A DNA stretch of 64,000 nucleotides from NCBI RefSeq assembly GCF_002149925.1, contig NZ_MSLT01000023.1, forward strand, positions 124,001 to 188,000. Reading direction: 5' to 3'. This document shows, in pieces, positions 1-8,576 of this stretch. The position numbers and the translations under genes are program-made. Source of the stretch: Thioflexithrix psekupsensis (GTDB lineage: Bacteria; Pseudomonadota; Gammaproteobacteria; Beggiatoales; Beggiatoaceae). Within the stretch, counting starts at the first letter, position 1. Each line of letters opens with the position of its first letter. The notes under the pieces are model-generated. The model saw nothing but the letters and a program-made list of their open reading frames with translations, did not search any database and had not been told where the DNA came from.

Positions 1-2
1 CC

Positions 3-173
3 GGATTTAAAGCCATGCAATATAATTTTGTGGTATCTACCAATAAAATTGCCGTGGGGATTTGGCAAAAGAATGGTTTTAAAATTGCGGGTGTTTTGGA
101 TAGGGCATTTAAATTGAGAAACGAGACTTATGTGGATATTTATGTGATGTATAAATGGCTGGCGAATGATTGA
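3..173 (+). CDS. GNAT-family N-acetyltransferase, C-terminal end (partial)
   Basis: Open frame entering from the left edge and ending at TGA 171-173, 56 codons visible. The translation includes AMQYNFVVSTN, then IWQKNGFKIAG and VDIYVMYKW, which matches the last strands of GNAT acetyltransferases: the N-x-x-A-I-x-L-W-x-K-x-G-F element that closes the acetyl-CoA fold. The family transfers an acetyl group from acetyl-CoA to an amine; the substrate cannot be deduced from this fragment. The start and the acetyl-CoA loop lie outside the window. The gene converges on rnhA with only 25 bp between stop codons and no obvious terminator. Confidence 0.75.
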   Translation, partial: GFKAMQYNFVVSTNKIAVGIWQKNGFKIAGVLDRAFKLRNETYVDIYVMYKWLAND

Positions 174-198
174 CCTTAATGACAAGGTTCATTGGTGT

Positions 199-666
199 TT
201 AATGCTGAGTGGATGACTGTAAAAATTCATCCATCGCTTGATTGGCGAGTGCGTCGGCGATGTCATTTTCTCGATGTCCCTGATGTCCGCGCACCCAGCA
301 CCATTCGACGTGATGCCGTTGCGCAGCCGCATGTAAACGTTGCCACAAATCGACATTCATGATCGGCCGACTTTTACGCAGCCAATTGACTCGAATCCAA
401 TCGTGTATCCATTCGGTGATGCCTTGTTGTACATATTTGGAGTCTGTGGTGAGGCGCACGGTGCAAGGTCGTGTTAATTTTTCTAAGGCCATAATGGCAG
501 CCATTAATTCCATACGATTATTGGTGGTGTGCGCTTCTGCACCGTAAAACCGTTTTTCCACCGCGCCATAACGAAGTAGCACACCCCAACCGCCCACACC
601 GGGATTACCACGGCAACCGCCATCGGTAAAGGCTTCGACGATTTTTGGTTGATTTTCTTGGCTCAT
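199..666 (-). CDS. rnhA: Ribonuclease HI
   Basis: 155 aa, the usual bacterial RNase HI length. The enzyme cuts the RNA strand of RNA-DNA hybrids in the cytoplasm (primer and R-loop removal). Catalytic carboxylates are all present: D15 in FTDGG, E53 in RMELMAA, D75 in TTDSKYV and D138 in the final IADALANQ helix, plus the mobile His128 in RGHQGH. The basic handle region around WLRKSRP is also kept. The start ATG abuts the stop of the upstream methyltransferase gene with no gap, so the two are probably co-transcribed. The methyltransferase-rnhA order resembles yafS-rnhA of enterobacteria. Confidence 0.97.
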   Translation of the reverse strand: MSQENQPKIVEAFTDGGCRGNPGVGGWGVLLRYGAVEKRFYGAEAHTTNNRMELMAAIMALEKLTRPCTVRLTTDSKYVQQGITEWIHDWIRVNWLRKSRPIMNVDLWQRLHAAAQRHHVEWCWVRGHQGHRENDIADALANQAMDEFLQSSTQH

Positions 667-1395
667 CTACGATTCTCGATTCATGCCGACCATGCCCGAA
701 GTCACCAACACGGGTTGCTGTTGCCAACGGGGACGAATCAGGGTTAAAGGTAACACTCTTTTGCACGCCACTAACACGTAAATTGCGCCCATTGTGGGCA
801 GCCAACGCTCTCCCCATTGATCCAGTTGCTGCGCCGTACGAATAAAATGTTGTCGTTGCAACGGCAAAGAGAAAAAAAAGGTACGCTGCGTCACCACATC
901 CAGTCCTAATAAAGCTAACCAGTCCTTAATACGCAAAATCGGCAAAAAACGCCCACACCACGGGGCAACTTCTCTTTTTAACAAAAACCAATGCCACAAT
1001 CCCCATAAACTCAATGGGTTAAAACCTAAAATAATCACGTGTCCTTCAGGAATCAATACCCGCTGCACTTCGCGTAACACTTCATGCGGATGATCTTCAA
1101 AATCCAAAATATGCGGCAATACCACCACATCCACGCTGTCATTGGCAAACGGCAAAGCCGTCGCATGCGCGTAAACACAAGGCGACGGCGTGTCTAAAGA
1201 TCGGCTCAATATCCACTTGTGGCGAATACGGCTACTTTCTAATAATTGCCCCTGTCCAATGCTGCCAATTTGTACTAAATGAAAACCAAATAATTGCGGT
1301 AATAACGTGGATAAATTCTGCGTTTCCACCCGCAATATTCGTTGTCCTAATGGGGTTTCAAACCACGCATCAAGTTGGGCGGTACGGGTTGCCAC
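667..1395 (-). CDS. SAM-dependent class I methyltransferase (YafS-like)
   Basis: 242 aa. The central part reads like a Methyltransf_11 domain: a degenerate glycine loop near residue 45 (QIGSIGQG), then an acidic stretch (ANDSVDVVVLPHILDF) where SAM methyltransferases place the D-x-V motif, then HEVLREVQRVLIPEGHVIILGFNP, typical of the post-motif III strand. The C-terminal third is rich in aromatic residues. Adjacency to rnhA matches the enterobacterial yafS-rnhA pair, whose substrate is not known to me. Start at ATG 1395, 17 bp downstream of the ybaB stop, so the order ybaB, methyltransferase, rnhA is probably one operon. The fold is well supported; the substrate is unknown. Confidence 0.82.
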   Translation of the reverse strand: MATRTAQLDAWFETPLGQRILRVETQNLSTLLPQLFGFHLVQIGSIGQGQLLESSRIRHKWILSRSLDTPSPCVYAHATALPFANDSVDVVVLPHILDFEDHPHEVLREVQRVLIPEGHVIILGFNPLSLWGLWHWFLLKREVAPWCGRFLPILRIKDWLALLGLDVVTQRTFFFSLPLQRQHFIRTAQQLDQWGERWLPTMGAIYVLVACKRVLPLTLIRPRWQQQPVLVTSGMVGMNRES

Positions 1396-1412
1396 AAGTG
1401 GTTAAGTCCTTG

Positions 1413-1736
1413 TTAAAAAGGCATTTTAAAGCCGCTGGGTAAATCAAGTCCTCCCGTCAAACCGGACAGCTTCTCTTGATTGGCTTTTTCAATTTTACGC
1501 ACGGCATCATTGACCGCAGCGGCCATCAAATCTTCTAACATTTCTTTGTCATCGCCCATCAGAGACGCATCTATCGCAACACGTCGCACATCATGCCGCC
1601 CCGTCATCACGACTTGCACCAAACCGCCACCCGCTTCGCCAGTGACTTCCATGTTGGCTAATTCTTCCTGCATTTTCTGCATATTTTCTTGCATTTTTTG
1701 CGCTTGTTTCATCAAGCCAGATAAGCCACCTTTCAT
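1413..1736 (-). CDS. ybaB: YbaB/EbfC family nucleoid-associated protein
   Basis: 107 aa small DNA-binding protein. It starts with the family's Met/Gln-rich helix ([20 protein letters not shown]), has the central [11 protein letters not shown]-x-V block, then V-A-I-D-x-S-L, and ends in the typical Gly-rich tail ([14 protein letters not shown]). YbaB homologues form dimers that bind DNA and accompany the chromosome. In most gammaproteobacteria ybaB lies between dnaX and recR; neither is here, so the gene has moved to a different setting next to a methyltransferase gene. An AGGAAA-type ribosome site lies a few bases before ATG 1736. Confidence 0.94.
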   Translation of the reverse strand: MKGGLSGLMKQAQKMQENMQKMQEELANMEVTGEAGGGLVQVVMTGRHDVRRVAIDASLMGDDKEMLEDLMAAAVNDAVRKIEKANQEKLSGLTGGLDLPSGFKMPF

Positions 1737-1782
1737 CTGTAGATTTTCCTTAAAGTTGAGATGTTGAGAATTAAAAATTAAA

Positions 1783-3081
1783 TTAACGGGTTAGTTTTTC
1801 GGTCAACAAGGCAAATTCTTGTTTCATTTGCGTGTTATCAAATACCAGTAATTCAGGCACTTCAATGGTCAATAGCAAGCCAAACGCATCTTGACTGGTG
1901 CGCAACAAATTCACCAATTCACCGCTGAGGGTGACTGTTTGTAGTGTGTTTTGTGCCACAGCGAGATCAGCTTGTGTTTTGGCATAAGCGTGCTGCATTT
2001 TAGCATGTTGTTCTTGTAAATGTTGACGATACAAACCAGAGGCTTTTAACGTCAACTCTTGCGCATTGAGATTTGCGCTTAAATGCGGATGTCGTTGCGG
2101 GTCAGCGGTGCGTAGTAGTTGTTCGGTTTCTTTGCGCACGGCTTGCACGTCGCTGGCAATTCGCTCAATGGCGGGTAAATAATCTTGTTCTACTTTGGTC
2201 ATGAATTGCTGCTGCATGTGCAGTAGCACTTTGAGTAAAACAGTGTACATGGCGTAGTAACGACGGGTAATGTCTAAATTTTCACCGCTTTCTTCGGTCA
2301 AAATCATGAGTTGTTCACTCATTTGTCGCACATTAGCATAGACGATACTGCTTTGAATAATATCATCTCCCACCACGCTGGACATGAGTAAATCCAATTG
2401 TTCTTGGGTTAAACGCACGCCAATGCGTTCTAAGCTCTGGATAAATAAGGTTTTTAGTTGATCAATCTCCTGTTGATAACGGCGAATATCGGCTTCTAAG
2501 GCTTGGATTTTCTGATCAAAACCTTCTACCGTCGTTTTCCACTTGGATTGCGTGGGCGCGCTGATTTTTTCTTGGCGATACTGTGCAATTTGGCTGTTGG
2601 CTTTGGCGATGGCTTCGTTGAGCGCGTGGATTTTGGTGCGAATCTGGTTGGTTTCAGAAATGCCTAAAATCTCCACCGCCTCGTCTAACAACGCATTAAT
2701 TGATTGTTGTTGCTGGGCTTGATCGCGGCTAAACCATGATTTTTCTGGTAAAAGGGTTTGTTCTGCTTGTAATTTGTCAATTTCGCTGAGGGTGGGTGTG
2801 ATTTTTTTCCATACTTCGGCAAATTCAGGGTTATCTTGTTGTTCGCTAAGTGTACCAAGCAGTTGGCGTGAGCTGTCCCACCATTGGCCGGTGACTTCTT
2901 TGGATTGTTGCCACCATTGTCCGACTTGTTGTAGGGTTGTGGTATCGTTGTTGGCTGCGGGGGCGGGGTCTTGTGGGTTTTGTGTTTCTTGTGCCATTAC
3001 GCCAGAGGCCGGCCAGCCCAATACAACACATAAGGCGTAGCGCAGTAATCGGGTAGAATGTGCTTGAAATTTCTGTGTCAT
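1783..3081 (-). CDS. Exported coiled-coil protein of unknown function
   Basis: 432 aa when started at ATG 3081, chosen because GGAG lies 7 bases upstream and the protein then begins with a clear signal peptide (basic RLLRY, hydrophobic core, VMA-Q cleavage site near residue 29). An upstream in-frame ATG would add 45 residues without a signal peptide. The mature protein is nearly all Gln/Glu/Lys-rich helix with long coiled coils (about residues 130-210 and 300-390) and no Cys. It resembles the helical periplasmic part that precedes MscS-type channels, but no channel domain follows. No firm family is recognised. It is divergent from the ABC ATPase gene, with 134 bp between starts. Confidence 0.7.
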   Translation of the reverse strand: MTQKFQAHSTRLLRYALCVVLGWPASGVMAQETQNPQDPAPAANNDTTTLQQVGQWWQQSKEVTGQWWDSSRQLLGTLSEQQDNPEFAEVWKKITPTLSEIDKLQAEQTLLPEKSWFSRDQAQQQQSINALLDEAVEILGISETNQIRTKIHALNEAIAKANSQIAQYRQEKISAPTQSKWKTTVEGFDQKIQALEADIRRYQQEIDQLKTLFIQSLERIGVRLTQEQLDLLMSSVVGDDIIQSSIVYANVRQMSEQLMILTEESGENLDITRRYYAMYTVLLKVLLHMQQQFMTKVEQDYLPAIERIASDVQAVRKETEQLLRTADPQRHPHLSANLNAQELTLKASGLYRQHLQEQHAKMQHAYAKTQADLAVAQNTLQTVTLSGELVNLLRTSQDAFGLLLTIEVPELLVFDNTQMKQEFALLTEKLTR

Positions 3082-3215
3082 GTCAATTCTCCAGTTCATC
3101 AAGAGGCTAACGAGGTGAAAAGGGCTTGGTTCGTATTTAGGGCTAAATTTAGGGCTGACAACGGTTTTTATTGCGATTATGATGAGAATTTTACTGTGCC
3201 TATTATGAATACACA

Positions 3216-4259
3216 ATGACTTTACTCAGCCTCGCCCATGTCACGTGCCAATACGCACAACATGTTGTTTTTGAAAACCTTAGCTTTGACATTGCTGCCG
3301 GTGAATTAATTTGTCTGCTTGGCCCCAGCGGTTGTGGCAAAACCACGGCATTACGGGCTATTGCGGGTTTTGAACCGATTACGCAAGGCATTATCCGTTT
3401 ACAAGATCGCATTCTTTCTAAACCCCAGCAGATGTTAGCTCCAGAACAGCGTCAGATTGGGATGGTGTTTCAAGATTATGCCTTATTTCCTCATTTAACG
3501 GTATTGGATAATGTGCGTTTTGGATTACGCACGCTTCCGCGAGCGGAGCGGTTAGCGCGAGCGCGGCATTTTCTAGCTGTGGTGGGTTTATCCGATTATG
3601 CCCAACGTTATCCCCATGAATTATCAGGCGGCCAGCAGCAACGGGTGGCTTTGGCGCGGGCTTTAGCTCCACAGCCGGCGATGTTATTGTTAGATGAGCC
3701 TTTTTCTAATTTGGATGTTGATCTGCGGGAGCGTTTAAGTGTAGAAGTGCGCGATATTTTGAAAAATCAAGGCATTACTGCATTATTAGTCACCCATGAT
3801 CAACACGAAGCCTTTGCGTTAAGCGATAAAATTGGCGTGATGTCGGCCGGGCAAATTGTGCAATGGGATACGGCATTTACCATTTATCATCATCCAGCTA
3901 ATCGTTTTGTGGCTAATTTTATTGGGCAAAGTGCTTTGATTCGCGGGCAACGTTTACCCAATGGTCGGGTCATGACGGAATTGGGTGAAATTACGGTGGC
4001 CGCCGTAGAAAATACGTGTAACGGTCAATGGTTGGATGTGTTAATTCGCCCGGATGATGTGGTGATTGATCCGCACGGTTCGCTGCACGCTTCCATTGAA
4101 CAACGGGCTTTTAAAGGTGCAGATACGCTTTATACGCTGCGTTTGCCCAGTGGAGATCGGGTTTATTGTTTATTACCGAGCCAGCCGCATTATGCGTTAA
4201 ATGAGGTGCTAACGCTTCGTTTGGTTGATCGTGAATGGGTGGCTTTTGCTGTGGATTAA
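3216..4259 (+). CDS. ABC transporter ATP-binding protein (FbpC/PotA type)
   Basis: 347 aa. Complete nucleotide-binding domain: Walker A GPSGCGKTT at residues 36-44, Q-loop in MVFQDYALFPH, signature LSGGQQQRVALARAL, Walker B LLLDEPFSNLD and switch His in LVTHDQHEA. A C-terminal TOBE-like domain (about 240-347) places it in the importer branch that includes ferric-iron (FbpC), spermidine (PotA) and other solute importers. The run FENLSFDIAAGELICLLGPS and the length favour the iron-type branch. No permease or binding-protein gene is adjacent, so the partner is encoded elsewhere. The next gene, surE, begins immediately after this stop, suggesting co-transcription. Confidence 0.88.
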   Translation: MTLLSLAHVTCQYAQHVVFENLSFDIAAGELICLLGPSGCGKTTALRAIAGFEPITQGIIRLQDRILSKPQQMLAPEQRQIGMVFQDYALFPHLTVLDNVRFGLRTLPRAERLARARHFLAVVGLSDYAQRYPHELSGGQQQRVALARALAPQPAMLLLDEPFSNLDVDLRERLSVEVRDILKNQGITALLVTHDQHEAFALSDKIGVMSAGQIVQWDTAFTIYHHPANRFVANFIGQSALIRGQRLPNGRVMTELGEITVAAVENTCNGQWLDVLIRPDDVVIDPHGSLHASIEQRAFKGADTLYTLRLPSGDRVYCLLPSQPHYALNEVLTLRLVDREWVAFAVD

Positions 4260-5021
4260 ATGGATATGATGAAAATATTAGTGAGTAATGATGATGGTTA
4301 TTTGTCACCGGGGCTGCATTGTTTAGTCACCATGCTGAAAAAACGCGCTGAGGTGACGGTAGTCGCGCCTGACCGCAATCGCAGTGGTGCCAGTAATTCT
4401 TTAACTTTGGAATCTCCGTTGCGGGCTTCTACGGCGGACAATGGTTTTATTTACGTGGATGGCACGCCGACGGATTGTGTGCATTTGGCGTTGACGGGAT
4501 TGTTACGCGAATTACCAGACATGGTGATTTCGGGTATCAATATGGGTGCGAATATGGGCGATGATGTGTTGTATTCGGGAACGGTGGCCGCGGCAATGGA
4601 AGGGCGATCTTTGGGGTTGCCGGCGATTGCGGTTTCTTTAGCGGGTTATCCGGGGGAACATTTTGATACGGCTGCACAAGCGATTGATATGATTTTGGAT
4701 CGGTTGACGATGCGGCAGTTGGTGTTGCCTGTTAATACGATTTTAAATGTCAATGTTCCCGATTGTCCTTGGGATAAGGTGGCGGGGTTTCAGGTGACTC
4801 GTTTGGGGTCTCGCCATCGTGCCGAAGCGGTGATCAAAGCCAAAGACCCTCGTGGCCGCGATATTTATTGGGTCGGCGCACCCGGCGGAGAACAAGACGC
4901 AGGAACAGGCACTGATTTTTATGCGTTGCGTCATGGTTATATTTCAATGACTCCGTTGCACGTGGATTTAACCAGTTATCAGGCGATGGAATTGGTTAAT
5001 ACGTGGTTAAACGCGGAGTAG
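4260..5021 (+). CDS. surE: 5'/3'-nucleotidase SurE
   Basis: 253 aa, the normal SurE length. It removes phosphate from nucleoside 5'- and 3'-monophosphates and short polyphosphates in a divalent-metal-dependent reaction. The metal-binding SNDDG motif is at residues 9-13. Other family blocks are present: [53 protein letters not shown] 4260 directly follows the ABC ATPase stop; ATG 4266 and 4269 are alternatives, and the third would give the compact MKILVSND start usual for SurE. In many gammaproteobacteria surE is followed by pcm, nlpD and rpoS; that linkage is absent here. Confidence 0.96.
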   Translation: MDMMKILVSNDDGYLSPGLHCLVTMLKKRAEVTVVAPDRNRSGASNSLTLESPLRASTADNGFIYVDGTPTDCVHLALTGLLRELPDMVISGINMGANMGDDVLYSGTVAAAMEGRSLGLPAIAVSLAGYPGEHFDTAAQAIDMILDRLTMRQLVLPVNTILNVNVPDCPWDKVAGFQVTRLGSRHRAEAVIKAKDPRGRDIYWVGAPGGEQDAGTGTDFYALRHGYISMTPLHVDLTSYQAMELVNTWLNAE

Positions 5022-5109
5022 TTCTGTCTATTTTCTCCGATTCAAGGCGTAAATCTCTTTACTTTACCCCTTATTTTTCTTATAGTTCTATAAAACCAAA
5101 GTTCACTGT

Positions 5110-5150
5110 CCTATTACCTTTGTTTTGTTATTCAATGCAATGGTAATAGG
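5110..5150. other. Hairpin downstream of surE
   Basis: CCTATTACC at 5110-5118 pairs with GGTAATAGG at 5142-5150 across a 23-base loop. No U-tract follows, so terminator function is uncertain. Apart from this I see no gene in the 240-bp spacer between surE and the SoxYZ-like gene; it presumably holds the latter's promoter. Confidence 0.35.
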
Positions 5151-5260
5151 AGTCGTTGCTTAATATTCCATATTTATCTTTCTATTTAAGTCATTCATTA
5201 CGCTGAGTAGTGCGGTGTGGGTTTGTTTTTAATTTTTGTTTGTTATTGGTCGGGGGGGTT

Positions 5261-6022
5261 ATGGAGTCTATAAAAAAATACGTTTTGTTGCTGCTGTTGT
5301 GGGGATATGGTACGGGGACGTGGGCTATTGTGGCTGATCCGCTTGATTCTGTGCAATGGCCAACCATGTATCGGGCATTTTTAAGCGGTCATCCCGTGCA
5401 GTTTGATGATCGCATTCAGGTTTTTTCCCCAGAAAGTGCGGAAAATTCTCTGCGTGTACCCATTGCCATACGCATGACGGGCATAGAAAAAATTGAAAAA
5501 ATATTGGTTTTAGCGGATTTTAACCCTTTACCCAAGGTTTTAGAATTTTTCCCACAGCAGGCCTTACCGTTTCTGGCTTTTGATATTAAATTGCAACAAG
5601 CCAGTCCCATACGTGTTGCGGTGTTGAGTGAAGGCACTTGGTATGTTGGCGGACGTTGGATTGACGCGGCTGGCGGTGGTTGTACTTTACCCAGTGCGGG
5701 ACGAGTACAAGGCAATTGGGAAGAGCATTTGGGTCAAGTTTATGCTCGATTTTGGGAAAAAACACCAGAATTACAGCGTTTAAAAATTCGGATGATGCAC
5801 CCGATGGATACGGGCTTGGTGTCTGGGATTCCTGCTTTTTACTTAGAACAAATGACCTTGACCACGGCAGACGGTACGCCTATTTTAACGCTACAGCCTT
5901 ATGAACCCGTCAGTGAAAATCCTTTATTTACTTTTGAATTACCAAAAACATTATCTTTCCCCTTACAGCTATACAGTAAAGATAATAATGGCAATACATT
6001 TAAGGCGGAATTAATGCCATGA
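5261..6022 (+). CDS. Quinoprotein dehydrogenase-associated SoxYZ-like carrier protein
   Basis: 253 aa from ATG 5261, chosen for the G-rich ribosome site just upstream and the signal peptide that follows (MESIKKYVLLLLLWGYGTGTWA). An ATG 51 bases earlier is unlikely. Residues about 30-150 resemble SoxY and end in AGGGCT, with Cys141 in the position of the SoxY swinging-arm cysteine; residues about 155-253 resemble SoxZ. This SoxY-SoxZ fusion family is known from loci encoding PQQ-dependent alcohol dehydrogenases, where it is thought to act as a periplasmic carrier. The stop overlaps the start of the metallo-hydrolase (ATGA), giving a translationally coupled pair. No dehydrogenase gene is in the window. 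Confidence 0.85.
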   Translation: MESIKKYVLLLLLWGYGTGTWAIVADPLDSVQWPTMYRAFLSGHPVQFDDRIQVFSPESAENSLRVPIAIRMTGIEKIEKILVLADFNPLPKVLEFFPQQALPFLAFDIKLQQASPIRVAVLSEGTWYVGGRWIDAAGGGCTLPSAGRVQGNWEEHLGQVYARFWEKTPELQRLKIRMMHPMDTGLVSGIPAFYLEQMTLTTADGTPILTLQPYEPVSENPLFTFELPKTLSFPLQLYSKDNNGNTFKAELMP

Positions 6023-6966
6023 AAATGATTTTTTTCTCTTTTCTTTCTGGAATTGTTTGCCTATTTTCCGCGTCACTGTTCGCCAATGAATTGGATTACC
6101 AATTAAAGCCGCGTCGAATTGCCGAAAATACTTATGTATTAATAGGTGTTAATGAAGATTTTAGCGTGAAAAATGGCGGTAATATTATTAATACGGCTTT
6201 TATTGTGACGCAGGAAGGCGTGGTGGTTATCGATACGGGGCCATCTAAACAGTACGGGAAACAATTGCGAGCGGCCATTCACGCCTTGACGGATCAGCCG
6301 ATTATTAAGGTGTTACATACCAACAGCCACCCGGATCGGTTTTTGGGCAATCAGGCGTTTCTTGATGTCCCGCGGTTTGCCTTGGCGAAAACCATTGAGG
6401 TGATGCGAGAAGAAGCCGATATGTTGACCGATAATTTATATCGTATGGTGGGGCGTTGGATGCAAGGGACGGAGCCTGTTTTACCTGACAGCGTGATTGA
6501 GGAAAAACAAATGGTTATCGGTCAACATCGCTTAGAATTCATTGCCTTACAAGGACATACCGATGCCGATTTGGTGATTTTAGACCATCATACAGGTGTA
6601 TTATTTGCGGGCGGTTTGGTGTTTTTCGAGCGCGTCCCCACCACCCCTCATGCCCATTTACGCCAGTGGATGCACGCATTAGAACAACTGAAAACGTTAA
6701 AATTTACCCTGATGGTGCCGTCTCATGGCGAGGTGGTGACTGATTTAAGCGCGGTGGAGCAAACGATGCGTTATTTATCGTGGCTAGAAAAAACCTTGAT
6801 GGATTCCGTAGAACAAGGGGAATCGATGGCAGAAGTCATGCGGGTGGCTTTGCCTGAACCTTTCGCCACTTGGGGAGTCGGACAGCGAGAATTTGAGCGT
6901 TCTGTCACCCATTTGTATCCCGCGTTGGAAAACGACACCTTAACGGCCGTGTCTGTCGTGCGTTAG
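6019..6966 (+). CDS. Metallo-beta-lactamase-fold hydrolase, quinoprotein-relay type, altered metal site
   Basis: 315 aa with a signal peptide (about residues 1-22). MBL-fold features are clear: GVVVIDTGPS near 67-76, LQGHTDADLVI, HHTGVLFAGGLVF and VPSHGEVV. It is probably the partner annotated in related genomes as quinoprotein relay system zinc metallohydrolase, since it is coupled (4-bp overlap) to the SoxYZ-like carrier. The usual zinc motif H-x-H-x-D-H reads N102-S-H104-P-D106-R107, so the first and last histidines are replaced. The later histidines in QGHTDAD and PSHGE are kept. One metal site may be lost or changed; activity is uncertain. Confidence 0.83.
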   Translation: MKMIFFSFLSGIVCLFSASLFANELDYQLKPRRIAENTYVLIGVNEDFSVKNGGNIINTAFIVTQEGVVVIDTGPSKQYGKQLRAAIHALTDQPIIKVLHTNSHPDRFLGNQAFLDVPRFALAKTIEVMREEADMLTDNLYRMVGRWMQGTEPVLPDSVIEEKQMVIGQHRLEFIALQGHTDADLVILDHHTGVLFAGGLVFFERVPTTPHAHLRQWMHALEQLKTLKFTLMVPSHGEVVTDLSAVEQTMRYLSWLEKTLMDSVEQGESMAEVMRVALPEPFATWGVGQREFERSVTHLYPALENDTLTAVSVVR

Positions 6967-7016
6967 CGCGGCGTGTTGAGAAGATTGCATTTAGGAGAGA
7001 AAACGGAGGAGTGGAC

Positions 7017-7250
7017 GTGTTTATGTTACCTGAAAAGACAGATACCCGCTGGAATCGTCTGGTGACGGGGCAGCAAAATTATCGCTTGCAAACGGTGCCG
7101 GCCAGTATGTTGTTGTCTCGAATTGTTCGTTCGGTGCAAGCGGATAATTCTCCTGAAAATATCCAACGTTGTATCGAAGAAGCCCACAGTTTTTTTATGC
7201 GTTATGAGGCGATTTTAGATCGAGATATTAAAACGATTTTCGGTGCTTAA
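7017..7250 (+). CDS. Small conserved-looking protein of unknown function
   Basis: About 77 aa. A strong GGAGGA at 7005-7010 precedes three possible in-frame starts: GTG 7011 (too close), GTG 7017 (6-base spacing, preferred) and ATG 7023. The product is soluble, without signal peptide or membrane segment, and predicted largely helical (SMLLSRIVRSVQ, ENIQRCIEEAHSFFMRYEAIL). I recognise no family. It follows the metallo-hydrolase gene by about 50 bp on the same strand and could be the last gene of that unit. The RuBisCO operon terminator begins right after its stop codon. Confidence 0.55.
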   Translation: MFMLPEKTDTRWNRLVTGQQNYRLQTVPASMLLSRIVRSVQADNSPENIQRCIEEAHSFFMRYEAILDRDIKTIFGA

Positions 7251-7252
7251 AA

Positions 7253-7298
7253 AATGCAACAGCCCACTCGATAATATAATGAGTTAAGCTGTTGCATT
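7253..7298 (-). terminator. Rho-independent terminator of the cbb operon
   Basis: AATGCAACAGC (7253-7263) and GCTGTTGCATT (7288-7298) form an 11-bp perfect stem. Read on the minus strand, the hairpin is followed by a run of T, just beyond the cbbQ stop at 7304. On the plus strand no T-run follows, so it mainly ends cbbLSQ transcription. Confidence 0.85.
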
Positions 7299-7303
7299 AA
7301 ACA

Positions 7304-8110
7304 TTAGAAATAAGTATTAATGGCCGCATCCAAAGTATCACGCATATCGGGATCATCCGTCAAAGGACGCACCAAAGCCATACGGCAAGCCGCTTGGGCA
7401 TCGATTCCTTTGGCCACCAATTGACCCGCATAGACCAGTAAACGAGTCGAAATTCCCTCGTCTAAACCATGCCCTTTTAAATTGCGCGAACGTTGTGCGA
7501 TTTGCGCCAATTTATCGGCCAAATCTTTGCCAATTCCTGATTCATGCGCAATAATTTCTGCTTCAATTTCAGGCTTGGGATAATCAAAATCTAATGCACC
7601 AAAACGTTGTTTAGTCGATTGTTTTAAATCTTTCATTAGGCTTTGATAACCGGGATTATAAGAAATCACGATTTGAAAATCAGGATGTGCGCTGACCAAT
7701 TCGCCTTTTTTCTCTAAAGGTAAAACGCGACGGTGATCGGTCAAAGGATGGATCACAACCGTCGTGTCTTGACGCGCTTCCACCACTTCGTCTAAGTAAC
7801 AAATCGCGCCAATACGCGCCGCAACCGTCAAAGGGCCATCTTGCCAGCGTGTGCCGTTGGCATCGAGCAGAAAACGACCCACTAAATCAGAAGCCGTCAT
7901 GTCTTCGTTACACGCCACGGTAATCAGTGGCTTTTGTAACTTCCATGCCATGTATTCGACAAAACGGGTTTTACCGCAACCGGTTGGCCCTTTTAACATC
8001 ACCGGCATCCGCACAGAATACGCCGCTTCGTATAAAGTGACTTCGTCATGCACCGCACGGTAATAAGGTTGGCTTGGGATAAGATATTGATCGCGCAGAG
8101 AATCGCTCAT
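7304..8110 (-). CDS. cbbQ: CbbQ, MoxR-type AAA+ RuBisCO activase subunit
   Basis: 268 aa from ATG 8110, which has GGAG upstream and gives the conserved CbbQ N-terminus (MSDSLRDQYLIPSQPYY). AAA+ features: Walker A GPTGCGKT (about residues 42-49), Walker B CYLDEVVEA, sensor ISYNPGYQ, and the C-terminal lid with KGHGLDEGISTRLL. CbbQ hexamers work with the VWA-domain adaptor CbbO to remove inhibitory sugar phosphates from form I RuBisCO. It is the third gene of cbbL-cbbS-cbbQ. cbbO, usually next, is absent: the operon ends here at a strong terminator and the neighbouring gene converges on it. Confidence 0.95.
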   Translation of the reverse strand: MSDSLRDQYLIPSQPYYRAVHDEVTLYEAAYSVRMPVMLKGPTGCGKTRFVEYMAWKLQKPLITVACNEDMTASDLVGRFLLDANGTRWQDGPLTVAARIGAICYLDEVVEARQDTTVVIHPLTDHRRVLPLEKKGELVSAHPDFQIVISYNPGYQSLMKDLKQSTKQRFGALDFDYPKPEIEAEIIAHESGIGKDLADKLAQIAQRSRNLKGHGLDEGISTRLLVYAGQLVAKGIDAQAACRMALVRPLTDDPDMRDTLDAAINTYF

Positions 8111-8187
8111 AAGGACACTCCAAACGGAAATGAAAGGATGAATGACAGGTGAATACACCCCGTCGTAAAACGGGGTGTGATTGGTTT

Positions 8188-8544
8188 TTACACGGGATTG
8201 CCGCGATAAATGACCATTTCTACGCCTTTAGATTGGGCATAGTTGTCATAACCAATCAAACGCACGTGATTGTCAGGATGGGCTTTGTGACAGGCTTCGG
8301 CTTCAGCCAAAATCTTATCCACATCCGTTTCACCAAACATCGGCAACTTCCACATGTACCAATAATGGTCATAGGCATTTTCAGGTTCAGTGTGTTCAAC
8401 GGCAGGATTCCAGCCTTTAGACACAATATATTGAACTTGTTGGCGAATTTGCGCCGCAGTCATTTCTGGTAAATAAGAGAAAGTCTCAAATTTACGGCTG
8501 CTGGGATCGGAAAGGCTTGAATTGTAGTCTTGAATATCGCTCAT
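8188..8544 (-). CDS. cbbS: RuBisCO small subunit, form I
   Basis: 118 aa, normal for bacterial form I small chains. It caps the octameric large-subunit core. Family signatures are the N-terminal [21 protein letters not shown], the [10 protein letters not shown] strand, [14 protein letters not shown], and the C-terminal [21 protein letters not shown]. It begins 32 bp after cbbL with GGAGTGATCCC just before the ATG, and cbbQ follows after 77 bp. Sequence type agrees with proteobacterial form IA as found with CbbQ in non-carboxysomal clusters; no carboxysome genes are nearby. Confidence 0.98.
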   Translation of the reverse strand: MSDIQDYNSSLSDPSSRKFETFSYLPEMTAAQIRQQVQYIVSKGWNPAVEHTEPENAYDHYWYMWKLPMFGETDVDKILAEAEACHKAHPDNHVRLIGYDNYAQSKGVEMVIYRGNPV

Positions 8545-8576
8545 GGGATCACTCCTTTGCGGGTCAGAAACTGGGA

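Noticed and set aside
6019-6966. True beta-lactamase
   Set aside because: The metal motif is altered and the gene is coupled to a SoxYZ-like carrier, so a resistance role is not supported.
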